DNA of 64,000 nt from Chloroflexota bacterium (GTDB taxonomy: Bacteria; Chloroflexota; UBA6077; FW602-bin22; JAMCWG01): contig JAMCWG010000116.1 in NCBI GenBank assembly GCA_023475235.1, forward strand, positions 1-64,000. The letters are read 5' to 3'. This document shows, piece after piece, positions 41,655-48,528 of the stretch. The notes beneath the pieces were generated by a model. It was given only the letters and a program-made list of their open reading frames with translations, had not been told where the DNA came from and did no database searches. Positions within the stretch are counted from its first letter, which is position 1. The number at the start of each line of letters is the position of its first letter. The position numbers and the translations under genes are program-made.

Positions 41655-44114
41655 ATGCGATCTGCGCTGTTGTTGATGGTATTGGCTGTGGCCTCCATTC
41701 TCGCTTTGACGGCGGTCCACTTCTTCCCTCAGGCTGCGGACAACTCTGTGGCTGCTGCTCCTCCGCCTCCTCAATCGACGCCTGGGATGCCCATCCAGGC
41801 CTGGGTGGCGCGCTACAACGGCCCGGACAATGGTGATGACTATGCGACTGCCAGCGCGGTCGATGCGAGCGGCAATGTCTACGTCACCGGCTATTCGATG
41901 GGCAGCAACACCGGCAAGGACTACTTGACGGTCAAGTACAGCCCCAACGGTAGCGTTCTGTGGGCTGTCCGTTACAATGGACCGGCTAATGGTGACGATG
42001 TGCCCGTCGCACTAGCCCTGCACTCCCAGGGGAATGTCTACGTCACCGGAGGATCATCCGGCAGCGGGACCAGCACCGACTACGCGACCATCAAGTATGA
42101 TTCGAATGGCAATCAGCTATGGGTGGTGCGCTATGATGGGCCTATTAGCCAGAGAGACGGCGCCGCGGCTGTGGCCGTCGATGCGGCCGGAAACGTTTAT
42201 GTGACCGGTTCTGCGTCAACCGGCCCCCTCATCGGGCTGAACTATCCTTCCGATTACGCCACCGTCAAGTACGACGCGGCGGGCCACCAACAGTGGGTCG
42301 CTATGTATGCCGGCCTCGGTGACCCCAGTCGTTCGGACCGGGCGACTGCCCTCGCCTTGGATGGGCAGAACAACGTATATGTCACCGGCGTCTCCTATGG
42401 GAATGCCAGCACCTGGGACGATTTCGCCACCGTGAAATACGATACCAACGGGAACCAGTTGTGGGTAGCCCGCTACAACGGCCCGGACAGCAAGCGCGAC
42501 TGGCCTTGGAAGATAGTAGTGGACGGGGCCGGCAACGCGTACGTGACGGGCTCTAGTATGAGGACCAGCGGGCTGGATTATGCGACAGTCAAGTATGACA
42601 CCAACGGGAACCAGGTATGGTCCTCGCTCTGGGGCGGTCCGGACAATAGTGATGATGTGCCCCAGGCGATAGCGCTTGACGGGGCGGGAGGTATCTACGT
42701 CACTGGCGCGTCCGGTCCCCCGACTGCCAGCGACATAGTCACGGTAAGGTACGATGGCGGCGGAAACGAGATGTGGGTTGCTCGCTACGATAAGCCGGTC
42801 ACCAACCCCTACGGCGGCCCCTATGATGATCGTCCCTCTGCTATGGCAGTAGACGCCCATGGCAATGCTTATGTTGCCGGCCAGTCGTGGATCTGGGGTT
42901 CGGACCCGCTGGAGTTGGTCACCATCAAGTATGGGCTCGACGGCAGCCAGCAATGGATTAGCCGATACACCGGGGTGACGAACACTTGCGAGAACGTAGC
43001 CCAGTCGATTTCGGTCGATCAAAAGGCGAATGTGTATGTCGCAGGCTACACTTGTGGCGCTCCCTCGTCCTCGTATGATTACCTGGCTGTGAAGTATGTA
43101 CAGCCGACGCCGGGCGTGAGCAACCCGCTGATGGCCGTCACCTTGCCCGTTTCGGGCACCACCGTCTACGCCCCCTTCGAGCTGCAGGGATGGGCCCTCG
43201 ACTTCGGCGCTCCTGCTGGAACGGGCGTATCGGCGGTCGGCGTCTACGCCCTGCCGCAGCCCTCCGGCGCGCCGATCAGCCTTGGCCTGGCCACCTACGG
43301 CGAGGCTCGGCCCGACATCGGCACAGCATACGGCGACCAGTTCGCCAATGCCGGGTTTCGGATCTGGGTACCGGCGGGTGTGCTGCCGGCGGGCAGCTAC
43401 ATCCTGCGCTCCTACGCTTACAGCACAGTAGGGGCAGCCTGGAACAACGCCTACGATGTGCTGCTGAGCGTGGCCGCGGCCAGTACGGCGACACCGAGTC
43501 CCACGGGCACGGCCACCGCCACGCCCACCGTGACGAACACACCTACGGTGACGAACACGCCTACGGCCAGCAGCACGCCTACCGTCGCGAATACGCCCAC
43601 GGCTACAGGCACGCCGACGCGGACGCCGCAGCCGGGGGAGGCGGCTACGCTGCTCGGCCACGTGGCCCTGGAGGGGCGGATCAACCCGACGCCCCATGCG
43701 TCGTATGCCATTACGGTAAGCCTTGTCTTGCTTCAGCCGGGGACGGACATCGTCGGCTACCAGTCCTCGCTGGTGGCCGATCAGTCGGGTTACTTCACCG
43801 TGACCAATCTGACCGCCGGCACCTATGATCTGCGCGCCAAGGGCAGTCACACGCTGAGCCGCAAGCTGGGGAGCGCAGCGCTGGTCTCGGGCGACAACAG
43901 CGTGGACTGGGCGAGCCGGGGGCCGTTGAGAGAAGGGGATGCCGATGACGACAACTATGTGACGATCCTGGACTTCTCGGTTGTGCGCGCTGGGTTCGGC
44001 AAGTGCGAGGGAGATGCCGGCTACGGTGCCCGCACCGACTTCAATCAGGACGGATGCACCACGATCCTCGACTTCTCGCTGCTGCGCACGAATTTCGGGC
44101 AGGCTGGGGAGTAG
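41655..44114 (+). CDS. Secreted SBBP-repeat beta-propeller protein with dockerin domain
   Basis: An 819-residue exported protein. A signal peptide (RSALLLMVLAVASILALTAV) is followed by at least seven SBBP repeats of the form AVDASGNVYVTGYS...DYLTVKYSPNGSVLWAVRYN G, making a beta-propeller (about 40-480). An Ig-like domain (TLPVSGTTVYAPFELQGWAL) and a Thr/Pro linker (about 612-658) lead to a beta domain. The C-terminal dockerin reads DADDDNYVTILDFSVVRAGF G and DFNQDGCTTILDFSLLRTNF G. It probably binds a cohesin or self-associates outside the cell. ATG 41655 follows GAGGTGCGACG. Ligand unknown. Confidence 0.8.
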   Translation: MRSALLLMVLAVASILALTAVHFFPQAADNSVAAAPPPPQSTPGMPIQAWVARYNGPDNGDDYATASAVDASGNVYVTGYSMGSNTGKDYLTVKYSPNGSVLWAVRYNGPANGDDVPVALALHSQGNVYVTGGSSGSGTSTDYATIKYDSNGNQLWVVRYDGPISQRDGAAAVAVDAAGNVYVTGSASTGPLIGLNYPSDYATVKYDAAGHQQWVAMYAGLGDPSRSDRATALALDGQNNVYVTGVSYGNASTWDDFATVKYDTNGNQLWVARYNGPDSKRDWPWKIVVDGAGNAYVTGSSMRTSGLDYATVKYDTNGNQVWSSLWGGPDNSDDVPQAIALDGAGGIYVTGASGPPTASDIVTVRYDGGGNEMWVARYDKPVTNPYGGPYDDRPSAMAVDAHGNAYVAGQSWIWGSDPLELVTIKYGLDGSQQWISRYTGVTNTCENVAQSISVDQKANVYVAGYTCGAPSSSYDYLAVKYVQPTPGVSNPLMAVTLPVSGTTVYAPFELQGWALDFGAPAGTGVSAVGVYALPQPSGAPISLGLATYGEARPDIGTAYGDQFANAGFRIWVPAGVLPAGSYILRSYAYSTVGAAWNNAYDVLLSVAAASTATPSPTGTATATPTVTNTPTVTNTPTASSTPTVANTPTATGTPTRTPQPGEAATLLGHVALEGRINPTPHASYAITVSLVLLQPGTDIVGYQSSLVADQSGYFTVTNLTAGTYDLRAKGSHTLSRKLGSAALVSGDNSVDWASRGPLREGDADDDNYVTILDFSVVRAGFGKCEGDAGYGARTDFNQDGCTTILDFSLLRTNFGQAGE
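44031..44104 (+). repeat. 74-bp sequence shared with 41431-41504
   Basis: Second copy of the near-identical dockerin 3' end (one mismatch in 74 bases). Confidence 0.85.
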
Positions 44115-44122
44115 CGGACAGC

Positions 44123-44644
44123 TTACGGCGAGCCGGCCCTGCCGGCTCGCGGGCCCTGGCCACGGGCGCGGCGCAGCACGGCGGCAAGAAGTCCGCCGGC
44201 GAGGCCGCCGGTCGCGCCGAGCAGCAGCCCGACGATGGCCGACATAATGGCGAACTCCGCGAGCTCTACCGCACCTTCCAGCCATCCCCCCGATTCGGCG
44301 AGTGGCCTTCCCAGGACCAAGCGGTAGAGCAACATCCACAATAAGAGCTCGCCCAGCAGGTTGATCTCAATGAGGAGCAGACCGGCCTGCAGGCCGGCTC
44401 CGATGCTGGGCCCGATCCGCCGCGCACCCGTGGGCGGGCCCTGCCGCCACCACCCCACCAGGGCGCCAACCGCAAAGGGCAGGAGCAAATTCAGGTAGAT
44501 GGCGACCGGGTGCATCCCGATGGGTCTGCCCGCGGCGTCGAACAGCCACGTGGCCAGCGTGGTCACCCAGACGGCGAGCCAGCATATAAGGAACAACGTC
44601 GCCGCCAGCGGGTGTGTCTGCATCTCCTGCCAAATCCACCTCAA
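44123..44644 (-). CDS. Four-helix membrane protein of unknown family
   Basis: A 173-residue protein with about four hydrophobic segments (near 13-33, 47-66, 82-108 and 130-158), a Gly/Ala-rich last helix (IVGLLLGATGGLAGGLLAAV) and a basic C-terminus. I do not recognise a family. ATG 44644 is followed directly by a Trp-rich amphipathic start (RWIWQEMQTH). It faces the dockerin gene tail to tail with 8 bases between the stops, and lies 260 bases downstream of an MFS gene on the same strand. Confidence 0.6.
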   Translation of the reverse strand: MRWIWQEMQTHPLAATLFLICWLAVWVTTLATWLFDAAGRPIGMHPVAIYLNLLLPFAVGALVGWWRQGPPTGARRIGPSIGAGLQAGLLLIEINLLGELLLWMLLYRLVLGRPLAESGGWLEGAVELAEFAIMSAIVGLLLGATGGLAGGLLAAVLRRARGQGPRAGRAGSP

Positions 44645-44683
44645 TCAGGCCATCCCCTTCCTCGTATGGTCGCATCGAGGGCG

Positions 44684-44706
44684 ATGGTCGGGTCGAGCCC
44701 GACCAT
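44684..44706. repeat. 9-bp hairpin in the gap before the membrane protein
   Basis: ATGGTCGGG (44684-44692) and CCCGACCAT (44698-44706) pair around TCGAG. It lies between the MFS stop (44905) and the membrane-protein start (44644) and has no U-run. Other imperfect repeats of ATGGTC are nearby. Confidence 0.5.
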
Positions 44707-44904
44707 GATTGTCCCCATTCGTCGGGCAGCGGGGACAACCACCATGGTCACGACCTCGCCCTCGCCCAGGCGAGTTCTCCTGCGGCGAATGTTCCATCGC
44801 CTCTGGCGACCTTTGGCGACATTCGTATGAGATGGGTCGTGACCATCGGCATGGCATGAGGAGTGCTGCCGCTCCCGGCCGGGGCCCCGCGGGGGCACGA
44901 TGAC

Positions 44905-46131
44905 TCAGCCTCCCTCCTTGGCCGCCACGGCCGCGTGCAGGACCTGGTACTCCGGCCGGTAGTCCTTTATGCGGATCCGCTGGGTGAAGATGAGCGATAG
45001 GGCAACGAAGAATGCCCCGAACATAAAGGATACCTCGTAGCCGAAGGTCTGCCACAGCAGCCCTCCCGTAATCGGAATCACGATGGCCGCCATGTGGCTG
45101 GTGCTGATCCCCATCGCCAGGCTGGTCGAGAGGTCTTTCGGGTCGGCTATCTTGCGCAGGTAGGTGTTGATGCTCATCCCGGCCACCATAAAGATGCGGC
45201 CCAGCACGTACATCGCGCACAGGTACCAGACATTGTGCACGAGGGCGAAGCCGCCGAAGGCGATGATGTGCATGACATAGGCCAGGGTGAGCACCGAACG
45301 CTCGCCCCTGGTATCCACCAGCTTGCCGAAGATGGGCGCCACCCACCAGTTGGTGATCGCGTTGAACAGGAGCAGCAGGGTGATGTTCTGGACGCTCACT
45401 CCGTATATGTCCACCAGGGCGAAAAGGGCGAAGGTCTGGAAGATCTCGAAGCGACAGCCGTCCAGGAAATTGAGCACATAGTACAGCCAGTACTGGCGCT
45501 TCAAGACGAAGCTCTGCTGCCGCACGGCGCCCTTGAGGGGCGGGAGGAAGAACAGCCCGATGCCGCCCAGTATGACGACGATGGCCGACACGAAGAACAT
45601 GCCCCGCATCGTGACGATGCTCACGATCAGGTAGGTGAGGACCATCGCCACCAGGGTGCCGACGGACCCGATGCTGGACAGGCGGCCCATTATGCGGCCC
45701 TCTTCGCCCGGCTTGGCCAGGCTGAGGCCGAGCGTATAGTAGAGCTGGGCCCAGCCATGGAAGCCGACGCCCCCGATCACGACGACCACCATTAGCTGGT
45801 TGAAGTTCTGGGCGAGGCCATAGCCGCCGTAGCCCAGGGCCATCAGCAGTATGGAGGCGGCCGCTACCTTGGCCGGCGCGAAACGCATGGTGAGGGCGGC
45901 CAGGGCCACGATGATGAACCCCGTGAACTCGCGCCCGGCCGTCATGAAGCCCATCTGGGCACCCTCCATCCCCAGGTCTTGCTTGAAGAAGTTGGTCTGG
46001 ATGGACTGGGTGATGCCGGAGTTGAAGTTGATGGCGAAGACGGCGAGGGCGAGAAGGGCGAAGGCCCAGTTCTGCGCTATCGCGGCTAGTCCCGCCTGCG
46101 GGAGGCTGAGGCTCGAACGCACCATTCTCAT
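44905..46131 (-). CDS. MFS transporter
   Basis: A 408-residue carrier with 12 predicted membrane segments, opening QNWAFALLALAVFAINFNSG ITQ. The motif-A-like loop between segments 2 and 3 is weak, but the second half has FGKLVDTRGERSVLTLAYVM, the matching half-repeat. ATG 46131 follows CGAGGGTTGCAG; the much longer open frame upstream overlaps the ribokinase gene and is rejected. It lies 23 bases after the ribokinase gene on the same strand, so it may import a sugar or nucleoside for it. Substrate unknown. Confidence 0.8.
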   Translation of the reverse strand: MRMVRSSLSLPQAGLAAIAQNWAFALLALAVFAINFNSGITQSIQTNFFKQDLGMEGAQMGFMTAGREFTGFIIVALAALTMRFAPAKVAAASILLMALGYGGYGLAQNFNQLMVVVVIGGVGFHGWAQLYYTLGLSLAKPGEEGRIMGRLSSIGSVGTLVAMVLTYLIVSIVTMRGMFFVSAIVVILGGIGLFFLPPLKGAVRQQSFVLKRQYWLYYVLNFLDGCRFEIFQTFALFALVDIYGVSVQNITLLLLFNAITNWWVAPIFGKLVDTRGERSVLTLAYVMHIIAFGGFALVHNVWYLCAMYVLGRIFMVAGMSINTYLRKIADPKDLSTSLAMGISTSHMAAIVIPITGGLLWQTFGYEVSFMFGAFFVALSLIFTQRIRIKDYRPEYQVLHAAVAAKEGG

Positions 46132-46154
46132 CTGCAACCCTCGAAAGGAAATGA

Positions 46155-47075
46155 TCACCCAACAGCCGCCAGGAATGATGCGACGTCCTCCCGGCTCGGC
46201 ATGGAGGGCTGGGCCCCCGGCCTGGTGACAGAGAGCGCGGCCACCGCGCTGGCGTAGTATACAGCATCCGGCAGCGAACGTCCCTCGGCGAAGGCGACCC
46301 CCAGCCCGCCGGCGAACGCATCGCCGGCCGCGGTCGCGTCCACCGCCTGCACCGGCCACGCTGGAAAGTGGCGCACCAGCGCGTGGGTCACCAGCAGCGC
46401 TCCGCGGCTGCCCAGGGTGATCACTGCCGCTTCCGCCCCCTGCTGCAGGAGCTTTCGTCCGGCCGTCTCGGCGCTGGACAGGTCGCTCACCGCCACGCCA
46501 GTCAGTACCTGCGCCTCGATCTCGTTCGGCGTCAACAGGGCTGCAGCGCGGATGACCTCTGCCGGGATGGGCCGGGCCGGCGCGGGGTTCAGCAGGAACG
46601 GCACGTTGTGTTGCTGGGCCAGCGCCGCGGCCGCCGAAACGGCCTCCTCCGGGACCTCTAGCTGTGCCATCACGACCTGGGCCTCACGGATGGCCTCCGC
46701 CGCCGACTGCACGTCTGCCGCCGTGAGCCGGGCGTTGGCCCCGGAGGCGACCACGATGGTGTTCTGCCCAATTTCGTCCACCGTTATCAGGGCCACGCCG
46801 GTGGGTGCTCCGGGATCCCGCAGGGTGTGCTCCAGTCCCACCCCCGCTTCGCGGAGGCTGGCCCCCAACTGGTCGCCGAACGCGTCGGTGCCCACCCGGC
46901 CGACGAAACACACCGCGGCCCCCAGGCGGGCCGCGGCCACGGCCTGGTTGGCGCCCTTGCCGCCGGGTGCCGTGTAGAAGCGGGCCCCGAGCACGGTCTC
47001 TCCCGGCTGGGGCAGCCGAGGCGCTCGCACGACCAGGTCCATATTGGCGCTGCCCACGACGATGATGCGGGCCAT
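46155..47075 (-). CDS. rbsK: Ribokinase (PfkB family)
   Basis: A 306-residue sugar kinase. It opens IIVVGSANMDLVVRAPRLPQ PGETVLG and has the ribose-binding APGGKGANQAVAAARLG (about 37-53) and the ATP/catalytic loop VDATAAGDAFAGGLGVA near 245-261, where the catalytic base is the Asp of AAGD. It phosphorylates ribose or a related sugar at O5. ATG 47075 follows AGGAGGCAGC. The upstream radical-SAM gene ends 9 bases before it, and the downstream MFS gene starts 23 bases after, so the three are likely one operon. True substrate could be another pentose or nucleoside. Confidence 0.88.
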   Translation of the reverse strand: MARIIVVGSANMDLVVRAPRLPQPGETVLGARFYTAPGGKGANQAVAAARLGAAVCFVGRVGTDAFGDQLGASLREAGVGLEHTLRDPGAPTGVALITVDEIGQNTIVVASGANARLTAADVQSAAEAIREAQVVMAQLEVPEEAVSAAAALAQQHNVPFLLNPAPARPIPAEVIRAAALLTPNEIEAQVLTGVAVSDLSSAETAGRKLLQQGAEAAVITLGSRGALLVTHALVRHFPAWPVQAVDATAAGDAFAGGLGVAFAEGRSLPDAVYYASAVAALSVTRPGAQPSMPSREDVASFLAAVG

Positions 47076-47084
47076 TGCTGCCTC

Positions 47085-47993
47085 CTAGAAGCCCCGCCGA
47101 AGGCCCGCCCTCCGGGCCAGATGCACCGCCTCCAGGTACTCGGCAACCATGGTGGGCCGGGCCAGCGGCGCTATGCGGTGGGCCTTGTGGCAGGGATGGT
47201 ATTGGTCCATAACATTTACATAAGTATTCGGGGAGATCTCCCGGGCGAGGAAGCCCACGATTTCTTCTGTGCCGGCCAGCCCGCCGGGCAGGACGAGATG
47301 GCGGACCAGAAGCCCTCTACGGGCGACACCTCGCTCGTCGACCTCCAGGTCCCCCACCTGACGGTGCATCTCCTGCACGGCGCGGCGGTTGACCGGAGGA
47401 TAATGGGCCACGCCGGAGAGCCGCTCGCCGGTCGCGGCGTCGGCGTACTTCATATCGGGCATATAGATATCAACCACGCCGTCCAGCAGGCGTAGCGCCA
47501 CCAGCGAGTCGTAGCCGCCGGTGTTGTACACCAGCGGCAGGCGCAGGCCCCGCTCGACGGCCACGAGCAGCGCCGCGAGGATTTGGGCGACGACGTGGCT
47601 CGGCGAGACCAGGTTGATGTTGTGGCAACCCATCGCCTGCAGCCGCAGCATCATCGATGCGAGCTGGTCGTCGGTGACCTCACTTCCCTCGTCAAGCTGG
47701 CTGATCTCGTAGTTCTGACAATAAATGCACTCGAGGTTGCAGGCGGAGAAGAAGATGGTCCCCGACCCGCCCTGCCCGACCAGCGGAGGCTCCTCGCCGA
47801 AGTGGGGGTGGCAGCTCCACACCACGGCGCGGCGTCCGGTGCGGCACTTCCCCCGCTCGCCGGCCAGCCGGTCCACTGCACATACGCGCGGGCACAGCAC
47901 ACACCTGGCCAGGCCCCGCCGAGCGCGCTCGACCCGACGGGCGAGCTCGCCCGAACGGTACAGATCGAGGTAAGCCGGCAGGGGAATGGACAT
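47085..47993 (-). CDS. Radical SAM protein, PflA-like (COG1313 type)
   Basis: A 302-residue enzyme. The N-terminal cysteine region CVLCPRVCAVDRLAGERGKC precedes the radical-SAM motif CNLECIYC, which binds the [4Fe-4S] cluster (TIFFSACNLECIYCQNYEIS). DEG...TDDQLA and HNINLVSPSHVV are typical of the putative pyruvate-formate-lyase-activating group without a known glycyl enzyme. VDIYMPDMKYAD is also conserved. I chose ATG 47993; the upstream extension is poor. The cluster requires reducing conditions. It is followed at 9 bases by ribokinase. Its target is unknown. Confidence 0.82.
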   Translation of the reverse strand: MSIPLPAYLDLYRSGELARRVERARRGLARCVLCPRVCAVDRLAGERGKCRTGRRAVVWSCHPHFGEEPPLVGQGGSGTIFFSACNLECIYCQNYEISQLDEGSEVTDDQLASMMLRLQAMGCHNINLVSPSHVVAQILAALLVAVERGLRLPLVYNTGGYDSLVALRLLDGVVDIYMPDMKYADAATGERLSGVAHYPPVNRRAVQEMHRQVGDLEVDERGVARRGLLVRHLVLPGGLAGTEEIVGFLAREISPNTYVNVMDQYHPCHKAHRIAPLARPTMVAEYLEAVHLARRAGLRRGF

Positions 47994-48158
47994 CTCGACA
48001 AGAATAGTAACAGCCGTGCACGTTGGGGTCAACGCTACGGTGCGGGAGCTTAGCGCGTTTTCAAGGGCCGGGTTTATGTAATCCCGAGGGAGCGAAGCTT
48101 TCAGGATTCCATAGTCTGGGGTGCGGGAGACCGATAAACAGCGTCACTCAATTCGGTA

Positions 48159-48188
48159 GAGACCCTTCGCTGGCGCTCAGGGTGACAA
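48159..48188 (-). repeat. 30-bp dispersed intergenic repeat, copy 2
   Basis: The unit starts GAGACCCTTCGCTGGCGCTC and matches the complement of 8396-8425 at 29 of 30 bases. It is intergenic, 100 bases before the DUF4177 gene. Confidence 0.7.
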
Positions 48189-48208
48189 CGAAAGAGCCTG
48201 GCCGCAGC

Positions 48209-48236
48209 TTGCCGTGCCGCCTGGTTGTGGTATTAT
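48209..48236 (+). promoter_or_regulatory. Possible promoter of the DUF4177 gene
   Basis: TTGCCG (48209-48214), a 16-base spacer and TATTAT (48231-48236), 51 bases before ATG 48288. The -35 is two bases off consensus and the spacing is one short, so this is a moderate candidate. Confidence 0.45.
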
Positions 48237-48287
48237 ATGTGCTTCAAGAAGACCAGGCCAAGATGAGACGGAAAGGAACGCTCGTCG

Positions 48288-48488
48288 ATGAATGAATGGA
48301 AGTGCAGGCTGCTCGAAGTCGATGGTATGGAGAGCTTAGGCGACGAGTTTCGCAAGACTGGCCAAGAAGGATGGGAGCTTGTCAGCCTTGCGCCGGAGGC
48401 TGAGGAGTGTGTGAGCGCATTCGGCCCTCAGCACGTTGCTGGAAAACAGAAATACCTGGCGACCTTCAGGCGTCGACTTCAGGCGTAG
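48288..48488 (+). CDS. DUF4177 domain protein
   Basis: A 66-residue protein: MNEWKCRLLEVDGMESLGDE FRKTGQEGWELVSLAPEAEE. The phrase LN/GDEFRKTGQEGWELVS is the DUF4177 hallmark (a helix followed by GxEGWELVxv). Family function is unknown. ATG 48288 follows AAAGGAACGC. The gene ends 41 bases before the convergent end of the fused oxidoreductase gene at 48529. It is short but convincing because the conserved Trp-Glu-Leu-Val core is present. Confidence 0.75.
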   Translation: MNEWKCRLLEVDGMESLGDEFRKTGQEGWELVSLAPEAEECVSAFGPQHVAGKQKYLATFRRRLQA

Positions 48489-48528
48489 ACGCATATTCGT
48501 CGCATCAGCAGCGCGGCGCAAGTGGCCT

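Noticed and set aside
42216-44339. 707-codon minus-strand open frame opposite the SBBP/dockerin gene
   Set aside because: It mirrors repeats in the sense gene and shows no protein motif or ribosome site; it is explained by codon bias on the other strand.
44645-46321. 558-codon minus-strand frame overlapping the MFS gene
   Set aside because: It reads the MFS region out of frame; the MFS protein in the other frame has 12 clear membrane segments.
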